DNA from: Kitasatospora phosalacinea | GTDB taxonomy: Bacteria > Actinomycetota > Actinomycetes > Streptomycetales > Streptomycetaceae | Reading direction: 5' to 3' | Assembly: GCF_030268885.1 (NCBI RefSeq) | Contig: NZ_BSSA01000033.1 | Coordinates: forward strand, 33,550-97,549 | Length of the DNA: 64,000 nucleotides | Shown here: piece after piece, positions 42,368 through 50,531 of the stretch | How positions within the stretch are numbered: the stretch's first letter is position 1 | Layout of the letters: every line of letters begins with the position of its first letter | Notes under the pieces: generated by a model | The model's input: only the letters and a program-made list of their open reading frames with translations | Databases searched by the model: none | Told to the model about the DNA's origin: nothing | Translations under genes and position numbers: made by a program

Positions 42368-43036
42368 ATGACCGGACGTCAGCCGCTCGCCGCCCGCGCC
42401 CTGTTCGCCTCCGCGGCCCTGGCCGCGACCCTCGCCCTGGCCGCCTGCGACCCGGAGGGGACGGACGGCGACGCCGCCGCCCCCGCCGCGACGACCGCGC
42501 CCGTCTCCGCCCCGGCGACGCCCGGCTCCCCGTCCGCGGCGCCGAAGTCCCCGCCCGCCGCGACGAAGTCCGCCGCCGCCGGCAAGCGCACCCTGACCGA
42601 GGCGGCCACGGCGGGCGGCCTGGCCCGGGCGACCGGGGACGCGCAGCTGAGCGACGTGCCGGTGGACCCGGGCGAGATGCGCGAGGGGATGACCCTGGTG
42701 GAGGCCAACTACGTCCGGAAGGCGGGCGGTTCGAACCGCCCGGTGCTGTTCGCCGGGGTCGCCGACGTGCCGGAGGACCCGAGCAAGCGCCGCGAGCACC
42801 TGTGGCGCGGCCTGATCGACTACGCCACGGGCAACGGTTCCACCGGCAGCCCCGGCGCGTCCACCGCGTACCCGGCGGGCCCGCTCGGCGGCAACCTGGA
42901 GTGCTTCCCGCTGGGCGCCGACGCGCTGTGCGGCTGGGTCGACTCCTCCACCGCCGCGGTCGCCCTGTTCCCCGCCAGCTCCCCGGCGGACGCGGCGAAG
43001 CAGTTCGCCCTGATGCGCGCCGACCTGGAGCATTGA
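42368..43036 (+). CDS. Secreted lipoprotein with CDPEGTD start
   Basis: 222 aa. Lipobox LAAC (Cys about 27) then CDPEGTDGD, an Ala/Pro/Ser/Lys linker (about 35-72) and a domain of unknown family (about 73-222) with SNRPVLFAGVADVPEDPSKRREHLW. The same start pattern as the lipoprotein at 38095, although the mature domains differ. Stop is followed by a hairpin at 43046. A 15-bp tandem repeat array lies just upstream. Confidence 0.72.
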   Translation: MTGRQPLAARALFASAALAATLALAACDPEGTDGDAAAPAATTAPVSAPATPGSPSAAPKSPPAATKSAAAGKRTLTEAATAGGLARATGDAQLSDVPVDPGEMREGMTLVEANYVRKAGGSNRPVLFAGVADVPEDPSKRREHLWRGLIDYATGNGSTGSPGASTAYPAGPLGGNLECFPLGADALCGWVDSSTAAVALFPASSPADAAKQFALMRADLEH

Positions 43037-43045
43037 CGCCCGGGC

Positions 43046-43073
43046 CCGGCCGGTCCGTCGGCCGACCGGCCGG
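43046..43073. terminator. Hairpin between convergent genes
   Basis: Perfect 10-bp arms CCGGCCGGTC and GACCGGCCGG with an 8-nt loop, between the lipoprotein and kinase-fold genes. Confidence 0.6.
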
Positions 43074-43087
43074 TGCCGCCCGGTCCG

Positions 43088-44185
43088 TCAGCCGCCGGGC
43101 AGGCCGGCCGGGCCGCACACCCGGCGGAGCGCCTCCAGGGGGTACGGGGTCCGCCTGCTCACGAAGCGGAACTCGCGGTAGTAGTCCGTCATCACTGCGG
43201 CGATCGGCGCGTGCCGGGCGAGGATCGCCGCGATCCGCGGCGGGATTCCCGTCGCGGGCTCCCCCCGGGCGCAGGCGCGCACGAACGCGCTGCGCTCGTC
43301 CCCCACGTACCCGTACAGGGCGGTGGTGAGCCACTGCACCAGGTGGGTGACGGTGTAGCAGCGGTCGTAGGTCCGGTGTCCGGCGAGGAAGTCGGCCTCC
43401 TCCTCGGACAGGTCGAACCGGGAGGAGAGCGCGAGGCCGTAGTCCGCGAAGAACAGGCGCTCGCCGTCGGTGAGGACGTTCTCGAAGTGGCCGTCGAGGT
43501 ACAGGAGCCCGCGGGCGTTCATGAAGGCGGTTCCGGCCTCGAGTTCCTCCTCGACCATGGTGCACGCCCGCTCGGCCGTCTCCTCGTCGGCCCTGACCTG
43601 GACGTCCAGCCAGTCGTGCAGGTTCTGCGGGACGTACTCCAGGAACAGGGCGAGGCTCGCCGAGGAGTCGCGCAGCGCCTCCAGCCGGTGGCGCACCTGC
43701 GGGCTGCCGTGCCAGTAGGCGACGGTCCGGTCGATGTCGGCCAGTTCCGCGGGCAGCCCCGACCCGGAGGCCGGTAGCACCCGCCAGTGGTACATCAGCG
43801 GGAAGCCCTCGTGGTCCTGTGCGAGCACCCAGTTGGTCGTCATGGTGTGCACGGCCAGCTCCCGCCAGGCCCCCCAGCCCGGGCCGCCGGGCACCCCGAG
43901 GCCGGGGTGGCAGAAGGCGGGCAGGTCGAAGAGGTTCGCCGTGGACCGGACGTGCTCCGGCCGCTGCTCCAGATCGGTCAGCGGCAGCCGCTTGACGAAG
44001 ACCGGGATCCCGTCGACCTCCAGCAAGGCCGAGGTCCCGCCGATGCCGGCCCCCATCGGTGCGGCCGTGTCCACCAGGTCGCGCAGCTGGCGGTCGCTGC
44101 GCAGCGCCAGCGACGTGGAGACGGCGCCGTAGGCCGCCAACCGCGCACCGCGCGACGCGTCGAAGCTCCCCCCGGCCACCTCCAC
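43088..44185 (-). CDS. Protein kinase-fold protein
   Basis: 365 aa if started at the GTG with GGAGAGGA upstream. Protein kinase-like: the VAIK lysine in IPVFVKRLPL, the catalytic-loop aspartate and asparagine in LYLDGHFENVL (in place of HRDxxxxN), and a DFG-like ADYG. The HRD histidine/arginine are missing, so it may be an atypical or small-molecule kinase. An ATG at 44365 would give 425 aa but lies inside an inverted repeat; the N-terminal extension looks low-complexity. Confidence 0.65.
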   Translation of the reverse strand: MEVAGGSFDASRGARLAAYGAVSTSLALRSDRQLRDLVDTAAPMGAGIGGTSALLEVDGIPVFVKRLPLTDLEQRPEHVRSTANLFDLPAFCHPGLGVPGGPGWGAWRELAVHTMTTNWVLAQDHEGFPLMYHWRVLPASGSGLPAELADIDRTVAYWHGSPQVRHRLEALRDSSASLALFLEYVPQNLHDWLDVQVRADEETAERACTMVEEELEAGTAFMNARGLLYLDGHFENVLTDGERLFFADYGLALSSRFDLSEEEADFLAGHRTYDRCYTVTHLVQWLTTALYGYVGDERSAFVRACARGEPATGIPPRIAAILARHAPIAAVMTDYYREFRFVSRRTPYPLEALRRVCGPAGLPGG

Positions 44186-44358
44186 CGGCGCACCGTCCTC
44201 TCCGGAGACCCGGGCCCGTCCACGGGGCGCACCCGCGCGGCGCACGGCCCTTCCGGACCCCCTTCGGCCGCACTGTACGTGACGGTCGGCGACGGGGCCG
44301 GGCGAACGCGGCACCCCGGCGGACCCGGCGGCGCCTCCGATCAGGGAACGGCTCTCGA

Positions 44359-44389
44359 TCGCCATAGGTAAATGATCGACATATGGCGA
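44359..44389. promoter_or_regulatory. Inverted repeat TCGCCATA / TATGGCGA, candidate PadR operator
   Basis: 8-bp perfect arms (44359-44366 and 44382-44389) with a 15-nt spacer in the intergenic region between the kinase-fold gene and padR. The right arm covers the -35 region of the padR promoter. Position supports autoregulation by the PadR protein. Confidence 0.55.
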
Positions 44390-44404
44390 CAGTAGCCCTA
44401 TGCT
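44376..44404 (+). promoter_or_regulatory. Promoter of padR, probably leaderless transcript
   Basis: A -35 TCGACA (44376-44381), 17-bp spacer and -10 TATGCT (44399-44404) end 6 bp before the ATG at 44411. No ribosome site precedes that ATG, so transcription probably starts at or next to it. Confidence 0.5.
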
Positions 44405-44410
44405 CGCTCC

Positions 44411-44758
44411 ATGACCGACCGTCAACTCCGTGAGCCGACCAGGCTCGTGCTCACCGCGCTGGCCGACGCCCCCCGGCACGGTTACGCGATCATCCAGGAG
44501 GTGCTGGCCATCTCCGGCGGCCGCACCAGGCTCAGTACCGGCACCCTCTACACCGCGCTCGACCGGCTGCTGCACGAAGGCGCGGTCCGGATCGAGCGCG
44601 AGGAGGTGGTCGACAGCCGCCTGCGCCGCACCTTCGCCCTCACCGAGCAGGGCCAGGCCGTGCTGGCCGAAGAAGCCCGACGCCTCCGCCTGGCCGCCGC
44701 CGAGGCCGAGCGCCGACTGACCGTCGCCCGCCTGCGCCCGAACGGAGCCACCGCATGA
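44411..44758 (+). CDS. PadR-family transcriptional regulator
   Basis: 115 aa winged helix: LVLTALADAPRHGYAIIQEVLAISGGRTRLSTGTLYTALDRLLHEGAVRIEREEVVDSRLRRTFALTEQG. First gene of an operon with a membrane protein (4-bp ATGA overlap). PadR proteins typically repress the adjacent membrane or transport gene. Confidence 0.92.
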   Translation: MTDRQLREPTRLVLTALADAPRHGYAIIQEVLAISGGRTRLSTGTLYTALDRLLHEGAVRIEREEVVDSRLRRTFALTEQGQAVLAEEARRLRLAAAEAERRLTVARLRPNGATA

Positions 44759-45729
44759 GCACTCACGACGCACCACCGGCCGCACGCCTGCTGATGGGGC
44801 TCTACCCCCGTCGCTACCGGGCCGCCCACGGCCAGGACATCGCCGCCGTCCTCGCCGAGACCACCGAGGGCCTGAACCGGCGCGAGGTGCTCCGGGAGCA
44901 CGTCGACCTCGCCGCGCACGCCCTGCGGCTGCGGCTGCGCATCGGCCCCACCGATCCGGCCGGCCGACTGCTGGCGGGCGCGGCGCCCCTCGCCCTCGCC
45001 GTCGCCGCCGGCCGCGCCCTGGCCTTCCTCCCGGCGCAGTCGTACGAAGCGGTCCACCGGATCCGCTACCCGTTCCCCGGTCTCGGCCTCGGCCACGCCG
45101 TCCTGGCGGCGGTCCTGCTGCTGGCCGACAGCCTGCCCTGGCTCCTGGCCCTCGCGTTCGCCCTCGCGGGCCGCTGGAGGGCGGCCCGCACCACCGGGGT
45201 GCTCGCCGCGCTCACCGGCGTCGGCCTCCAACTCCTGGAGCCGATGGACACCCTGTGGCGGGTCTACTGCACAGCCGTCCCGGCGATCGTCGGCGCGCTG
45301 CTCCTCCTCGCACCGACCGGCCTGGTGGACACCACGGCGCGGGGAAGGCGGGAGAGCGCCGCCCTCGCCCTGGGCATCGCGGTCCCGATGATCGCGGTGC
45401 TCCACTACGGGATCCCGCTCCTCGGCCCCCTGCTCCTGTCGGACGCCAGCACGCTCACGCTCTGGCAGTGCACGGTGGCCGCCGTGCTCCTGCTGCTGCG
45501 CCTGTCCGGGCGCCGCCCCGACGGCCTCCGGGCCGCGGGGGTGCTCCTCGCGATCCTGCCCTGGCTGACGAACCTCGCGCTCGCGGCCGCCGACAGCTCG
45601 CAGCGACTGTCCGTGGTGGCCCTGTACGGGGGAGCCTGCCTCGCCCCGTCGGCCGTCGCCGCCACCCTGGCCGCCGCGGTCCACGTCGGTCGCCGGGCCA
45701 GGACGAACGCACCGTCCCGCCCCGCCTGA
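44755..45729 (+). CDS. Multipass membrane protein
   Basis: 324 aa with about seven to eight hydrophobic helices. A short basic N-terminus with LLMGLYPRRYRAAHGQDIAAVLAE, a phrase common in PadR-linked membrane proteins of actinobacteria. No transporter or enzyme motif recognised. Co-translated with padR by a 4-bp overlap; a PadR-responsive antimicrobial-stress membrane protein is a reasonable guess. Confidence 0.75.
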   Translation: MSTHDAPPAARLLMGLYPRRYRAAHGQDIAAVLAETTEGLNRREVLREHVDLAAHALRLRLRIGPTDPAGRLLAGAAPLALAVAAGRALAFLPAQSYEAVHRIRYPFPGLGLGHAVLAAVLLLADSLPWLLALAFALAGRWRAARTTGVLAALTGVGLQLLEPMDTLWRVYCTAVPAIVGALLLLAPTGLVDTTARGRRESAALALGIAVPMIAVLHYGIPLLGPLLLSDASTLTLWQCTVAAVLLLLRLSGRRPDGLRAAGVLLAILPWLTNLALAAADSSQRLSVVALYGGACLAPSAVAATLAAAVHVGRRARTNAPSRPA

Positions 45730-45801
45730 GCCGACGGTGCGTGGTGGTCAGTGTGCGGGCTCCGGCTCCGTGGCTGCGCTTGACCCGCTGGGTCATGTCG
45801 C

Positions 45802-45900
45802 GTGACGCGCATACAACTGACCGACGCCGAGCGGGAGTTCATCGAGCCGTGCCTGCCGCCCGGCGAGCACGGCCCGTACCCGGAACGGTTGCGCAGGCAG
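45802..45900 (+). mobile_element. IS5-type transposase N-terminal relic
   Basis: 33 codons from a GTG read TRIQLTDAEREFIEPCLPPG then EHGPYPERLRR, matching the start of IS5-family transposases common in Streptomyces. The match ends after that and no catalytic DDE region follows. The remainder of the gap up to 45966 shows nothing recognisable. Confidence 0.7.
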
Positions 45901-45966
45901 TCGGCGCCACGACCTGGATCAAGGACCCCACCGGGAGCACACCTCGATCACGACCGAGTACGCTCC

Positions 45967-46500
45967 CTAGCGCCGCGCCAGCGCCGCGGCCTCCATCGCC
46001 GCCAGCACGCCGCGCAGTTGCTCGCGCAGCGTCTCGTCGTCGACCCGGCCGTCCTTGAGCCTGGTGCCCGCCTTCGGGACGGACATCGACTCCGGCAGGA
46101 CGTCCGCGCCCATCATCCGCAGCGTCTCGGTGGTCCAGGCCCGGGCCCGCTCGCCGCCGGTGACGGCCGGGGAGGCGGTGACCACGGCGACCGGCTTGTC
46201 GACGAGTTCGCCCCCGCCGACCACCCACTCCAGGGCGTTCTTCAGCACGCCCGACATGCCCGCCGCGTACTCGGGGCAGGTGATCAGGACGGCGTCGGCC
46301 GCCGCCAGCCGGGCCCGGAGGTCCAGGACGGACTCCGGCGGCCCGGCCAGCTCGACGTCGTGCTCGAAGTAGGGCAGCCGGGCCAGCCCCTCGTACAGGG
46401 TGAGGGACGTCCCCGGCCCGCACAGGTCGGCGGCGGTCAGCGCCACCTGCCGGTTGAGCGATCCCGCGCGCAGGCTGCCGACGATCCCCACGAACTCCAT
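45967..46500 (-). CDS. NADPH-dependent FMN reductase
   Basis: 177 aa, flavodoxin-like fold of the NADPH-dependent FMN reductase family: FMN phosphate-binding loop GSLRAGSLNRQV (about 8-19) and TCPEYAAGMSGVLKNALEWV (about 77-97). Reduces FMN, quinones, chromate or azo compounds in relatives. ATG chosen with GGAGAGG upstream. Confidence 0.9.
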   Translation of the reverse strand: MEFVGIVGSLRAGSLNRQVALTAADLCGPGTSLTLYEGLARLPYFEHDVELAGPPESVLDLRARLAAADAVLITCPEYAAGMSGVLKNALEWVVGGGELVDKPVAVVTASPAVTGGERARAWTTETLRMMGADVLPESMSVPKAGTRLKDGRVDDETLREQLRGVLAAMEAAALARR

Positions 46501-46609
46501 CTGCCTCTCCCCGTTCCTCGGCGTTCCTCGGCCGTGCGTACCGGAGCACATTGTCGACCGGCCGGGCTCCGCGGATCGGCGGGGGTCCGGCGGGTGCTAG
46601 AAATCCCTG

Positions 46610-47230
46610 GTGGACGAGCACCCCCCGCCGGACGGACCCCCCGCTCCCCCGACCCTGCGCGTCTTCGTGGCGCTGGCCCCGCCCGACGAGGCGAAGGACG
46701 AACTCGCCCGCGCCCTGCGGCCCGCGTACGACGCGCACCCGCGGCTGCGCTGGAACCGGATCGAGGACTGGCACATCACCCTCGCTTTCCTCGGCGAACT
46801 CCCCGCCACCGCCGTGCCGCCGCTGCACGCGGCGCTGGCCGACCGCGCCGCCGGGCAGCCCGCCCTGCGGCTGGGCCTGCGCGGCGGCGGGCACTTCGAC
46901 GAACGGCTGCTGTGGAGCGGCGTCGGCGGCGACCTCGACGGGCTGCACCGCCTCGCCGCCGACGTCCGCGCCCTGGTCCGCGCCCACGGCCTCGCCTTCC
47001 GCGACCGCCCCCTGCACCCCCACCTGACCCTGGCCCGCGCCCGCCGCGACGACCCCGTCGGCATCCCCGCGAGCGCCGCCGCCCTGGCCGGCTTCACCGG
47101 CCGCCCCTGGTGGACTCCCCGCCTCCACCTGGTCGGCAGCACCCCCCTCCGCGACCCCGCCCCGCTGCGCTACCGCGACCTCGACTCCTGGCCGCTGACC
47201 GTCCCGGCGGAACCGGCGAATTCCGGGTGA
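46610..47230 (+). CDS. thpR: RNA 2',3'-cyclic phosphodiesterase
   Basis: 206 aa, LigT/2H phosphoesterase fold with the two HxTx motifs: DWHITLAFLGE (about 61-71) and LHPHLTLARA (about 136-145). Opens 2',3'-cyclic phosphates at RNA ends. GTG start. A proline-rich N-terminal tail (about 1-16) precedes LRVFVALAPP. Confidence 0.9.
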   Translation: MDEHPPPDGPPAPPTLRVFVALAPPDEAKDELARALRPAYDAHPRLRWNRIEDWHITLAFLGELPATAVPPLHAALADRAAGQPALRLGLRGGGHFDERLLWSGVGGDLDGLHRLAADVRALVRAHGLAFRDRPLHPHLTLARARRDDPVGIPASAAALAGFTGRPWWTPRLHLVGSTPLRDPAPLRYRDLDSWPLTVPAEPANSG

Positions 47231-47254
47231 CGGGGCGGGCCGCCCGACCGGAGA

Positions 47255-49240
47255 ATGGCGGCCGTGACGGACCTGGACGAGAACCGGCTCCCCCGGACGA
47301 CGGCGTTCCTGGCAGCACTGGACGCGGTGGCCTGGGAGGGGCTCGGCACCGCCCACCCCGGGCGGCCGGTCCGGGACGTGCCGCAGGCCCTGCGCCGGAT
47401 CGCCTGCGCCGGGCCCGGTTCGACGGAGGCCGACTGCGCGGCGCTCTTCGAGCACCTGCAACCGCCCCCCGGTCGGCCCGCACCTCCCGTGGCAGCCGCC
47501 GCCCTGCCGTTCGTCGTCGCCCTCGCCGCCGATCCGCGGATCGGCGCCCGGGCCGAACTCGCCTCCCTGCTGGCCTCGTCGGACCTCTCCACCCTGAACG
47601 GGACGGACCTGGCCCGCGCCCGCGCCCTGCGCACCGACCCGGACCCGGCGGTACGGCGCGCCACCCTCCCGCCGGGGGCCTCCCCCGCCGAACTGCTGGA
47701 CCGCCTGCGCACCGAACCCGACCCGGCGGTACGACTGCCAACCCTGTTCGCACTCGCTGACGCCGCGACCGCGACCGCCCCGAACGCCCGCCTCGCCGCC
47801 CTGCTGGCACCGCTGCTGGGCGGCGACGACCCGGTGCTGTGGGCCGCGGCCGTGTACGTCGCCGCCGCCCTGGACCGCGACCTGGCGGTGCGCCAACTCG
47901 ACCGGCTGGTCGCGGTGTTCGCCGATCCCGCGCTCCGCGACCGGTTCGCCGAGGTCTGGTACCGGCCGCACCACGCGCTCCCCGCCGACCGCGAGGCCGC
48001 GTTCCGGTGGATCCACCGCCGCCTGGCGCACGACCCCGCCGCCCGCCTCGCCCTCCCCCTGCGGCTGCTCGCGGCGACCGACCCGTTCCAGGACGCCCCG
48101 CTGCGCCGGGAGGCCCTCGACGTGCTGTGGCGCGAGCTCCTCCAACGGCGCTCCACCGCAAGCACGTTGCTCCCGGTCGCGGGCACCCTGCTGGACGACC
48201 CGGACGGGCCGGTCCGGCTGCGGGCCGCCCACCTCCTCGCCGCCCTCGGCCCGGCCGCCGCCCCGTACACCGACCGGCTCGCCGCCCTGCTCGACGACAC
48301 CGCCGACGATCCCGAACTGGGCGGCACCGTCGGCGGCTTCGCCCGCTGGGCGCTGGTCCGCACCGGCGACCCGCGCGCCCTGCCCGGCCTGGTCGAACAG
48401 CTCCGCGCCCAGGAGGAGGACGGGAGGCGCTCCTCCTTCCGCCCGAGCATCCCCCACGTCCTGGTGCCGCTCCGGGCGCAGGCGCCCGCGCTGCTCCCCG
48501 CGATCCGCGCGGCCCTGCGCGACGGCGGGCCCGACGGCGGCGCGACCCGCCCGCTCCTCACCGTGCTGCGCTGCTGGGGCGAGGACGCCCTGCCCGCCCT
48601 GCCCGAACTCCTCCCCCTGCTCGCCGACCCGCGCACCGGCTCCGACGCCCTCGCCGTCCTGAAGGCGATCGGCCCGGCCGCCGCCCCCGCCCTCCCCGCC
48701 CTCGCCACCTGCCGGGCCCACCACCCCCTCCTCGTCAGCCGGGCCGCCGCCCGCATCGGTCCGGACCGTGACGCCGAACTGCGCTCGGTCGTCGACGAGA
48801 TCCGGGCCGCGCCCCCGTCCTCCCCCGGCCCGTTCGCCGAACTCACCCGCTTCGGCCGCGCCGCCGCCCCGTACGCCGACCTGGTCCGCCCCTTCTGCGG
48901 GAGCGGGACCGAGCCCTGGACCAGGCTCACCGCCACCATCACCCTCGGGTTGATCACCGGCGAGGACGCCCCGGCCGTCCGGGCCCTCGAAGGCTTCGTG
49001 CTGTCGGCCGCGGACTCCCCCGGCTTCGGCACCCTCACCCGGGCCCTGGGCGGCCTGGTCGCGATCGGCGCAATCACCCCCGCGATCCGGTCGGCCCTGT
49101 GCTCCCTGCAGCGGTCCGAGCAGCGCCTCTCCCCGCACGAGGACCACCGGGCCGTCCTCCAGGACGAGGACCTGCGCGCCCTGATCGACCGGGCCCTCGC
49201 CTGCCCGGACCACCATGCGGCGCCCCTCCCCGCGGGGTGA
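47255..49240 (+). CDS. HEAT-repeat protein
   Basis: 661 aa built of repeated helical pairs with the HEAT pattern: LAALGPAAAPYTDRLAALLDD, ALPGLVEQLRAQ, LLTVLRCWGEDALPALPELLPLL, LKAIGPAAAPALPALATC. No catalytic domain, signal or membrane segment. Protein-protein scaffold of unknown partners. 24 bp downstream of thpR on the same strand, so possibly co-transcribed. Confidence 0.8.
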   Translation: MAAVTDLDENRLPRTTAFLAALDAVAWEGLGTAHPGRPVRDVPQALRRIACAGPGSTEADCAALFEHLQPPPGRPAPPVAAAALPFVVALAADPRIGARAELASLLASSDLSTLNGTDLARARALRTDPDPAVRRATLPPGASPAELLDRLRTEPDPAVRLPTLFALADAATATAPNARLAALLAPLLGGDDPVLWAAAVYVAAALDRDLAVRQLDRLVAVFADPALRDRFAEVWYRPHHALPADREAAFRWIHRRLAHDPAARLALPLRLLAATDPFQDAPLRREALDVLWRELLQRRSTASTLLPVAGTLLDDPDGPVRLRAAHLLAALGPAAAPYTDRLAALLDDTADDPELGGTVGGFARWALVRTGDPRALPGLVEQLRAQEEDGRRSSFRPSIPHVLVPLRAQAPALLPAIRAALRDGGPDGGATRPLLTVLRCWGEDALPALPELLPLLADPRTGSDALAVLKAIGPAAAPALPALATCRAHHPLLVSRAAARIGPDRDAELRSVVDEIRAAPPSSPGPFAELTRFGRAAAPYADLVRPFCGSGTEPWTRLTATITLGLITGEDAPAVRALEGFVLSAADSPGFGTLTRALGGLVAIGAITPAIRSALCSLQRSEQRLSPHEDHRAVLQDEDLRALIDRALACPDHHAAPLPAG

Positions 49241-49260
49241 CGGGCGTCACACCGGCCCCG

Positions 49261-49288
49261 TGTCACGAACGGAGCGGCAGCTTGCGTC
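49261..49288 (+). promoter_or_regulatory. ECF41-type promoter
   Basis: TGTCACG at 49261-49267 and CGTC at 49285-49288 are separated by 17 bp, close to the known ECF41 pattern TGTCACA-N16-CGTC. It lies 52 bp upstream of the oxidoreductase ATG at 49341. ECF41 sigma factors usually control their own operon. Confidence 0.6.
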
Positions 49289-49340
49289 CGGTGGTCGTCC
49301 GCGCGGCGGGCAGCCACCGACACGAGAGAGGCAGCGAACG

Positions 49341-50531
49341 ATGGACGCGACGAGGCAGCAGCACGAGGTCCTGGTCCTGGGCGCCGGTTACGCCGGGCTC
49401 TCCGCGGCGATCCAGCTCGCGGCCCGCGCCGGGAAGCGCGGGGACCTGCGGGTGACGCTGGTGAACCCCCACGACACCTTCACCGAGCGGCTCCGGCTGC
49501 ACCTGACCGCCACCGGCCAGGAGACGGCCGAGCTGAGCATCCCGGAGCTGCTGGACGGCACCGGCGCCGTCCTCGTCCGCGGCTGGGTCACCGCCCTGGA
49601 CGCCGCCGCGAGGACCGTCCGGGTCGACGACGAGCGGGTCCTGCGCTACGACACCCTGGTCTACGGCCTGGGCGGCGTCGCGGACACCGCCGCCGTGCCC
49701 GGCGCGGCCGACCACGCGTACACCCTCGACGGACCGGAGGACGCCGCGCTGCTCGCCGACCGGTTGGCCCGGCTCGACGGCGGGACGGTCGTGGTCGGCG
49801 GCAGGGGCCTCACCGGCGTCGAGGCCGCCGCGGAGATCGCCGAGCAGTACCCGGCGCTCCGGGTGGTGCTGCTGGGCCGCGGGGAGCCGGGCGCGGACCT
49901 GCACCCGAGGGCCCGCGCCCACCTGGACGCGGCGCTGGCCCGGCTGGGCGTGCGGGTGCGCAGCGGCGTCGAGGTGGTGAGGGTGCTGCCGGACGGCGTC
50001 GAACTCGCGGACGGGGCCGTCGTCCCGGCGGACGCGGTGCTGTGGACCAGCGGCACCCGGGCCGCGCCGCTGGCCGCCGCCGCGGGCCTGACCGTCGACG
50101 GGCGCGGCCGGGTGGTCACCGACGGTGCGCTGCGCTCGGTCTCGCACCCTGAGGTCTACGCGGTGGGCGACGCGGCGGCGGTCCGGCAGGGCTACGGCGT
50201 GATGCACGGGACCTGCCAGGGCGGCATGCCCACCGGCGTGCACGCGGCCCGGTCGATCCTGCGGGTGCTGGCCGGCAAGGAGCCCCGGCGCTTCCGGTTC
50301 GGCTACTACCACACCCCCGTCAGCCTGGGCCGGAACGACGCCGTCGTGCAGTTCACCCATCCCGACGGCAGCCCGCGCCGGATCGTGCTGACCGGCCGGC
50401 GGGCCGCGACGTACAAGGAGGCGGTCACGGCCGCGCCGTGGCCGACCTTCGCCCGCATGAAGAAACTGCCCGCCTCGGGCGCTCTCTGGCCGCACGGCGG
50501 CCGCTACACCCGTACCAGGAGTGCCAAGTGA
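49341..50531 (+). CDS. NDH-2-like FAD/NAD(P)-dependent oxidoreductase, ECF41 partner
   Basis: 396 aa, two Rossmann folds: FAD-binding VLVLGAGYAGLSAAIQLAAR (about 10-29) and NAD-binding TVVVGGRGLTGVEAAAEIAEQY (about 150-171), plus VYAVGDAAAV closing the FAD site. Its end overlaps the ECF41 sigma gene by 4 bp (GTGA). Oxidoreductases of this kind are the standard partner gene of ECF41 systems; the substrate is unknown. Confidence 0.88.
   Translation: MDATRQQHEVLVLGAGYAGLSAAIQLAARAGKRGDLRVTLVNPHDTFTERLRLHLTATGQETAELSIPELLDGTGAVLVRGWVTALDAAARTVRVDDERVLRYDTLVYGLGGVADTAAVPGAADHAYTLDGPEDAALLADRLARLDGGTVVVGGRGLTGVEAAAEIAEQYPALRVVLLGRGEPGADLHPRARAHLDAALARLGVRVRSGVEVVRVLPDGVELADGAVVPADAVLWTSGTRAAPLAAAAGLTVDGRGRVVTDGALRSVSHPEVYAVGDAAAVRQGYGVMHGTCQGGMPTGVHAARSILRVLAGKEPRRFRFGYYHTPVSLGRNDAVVQFTHPDGSPRRIVLTGRRAATYKEAVTAAPWPTFARMKKLPASGALWPHGGRYTRTRSAK

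Noticed and set aside
44363..44365. ATG at 44365 as start of the kinase-fold gene (425 aa).
   Set aside because: It lies inside the inverted repeat and adds 60 low-complexity residues; a GTG at 44185 has a ribosome site.
45901..45966. Continuation of the IS5 transposase after 45900.
   Set aside because: No transposase-like sequence in any frame there; it stops near the end of the FMN reductase gene on the other strand.
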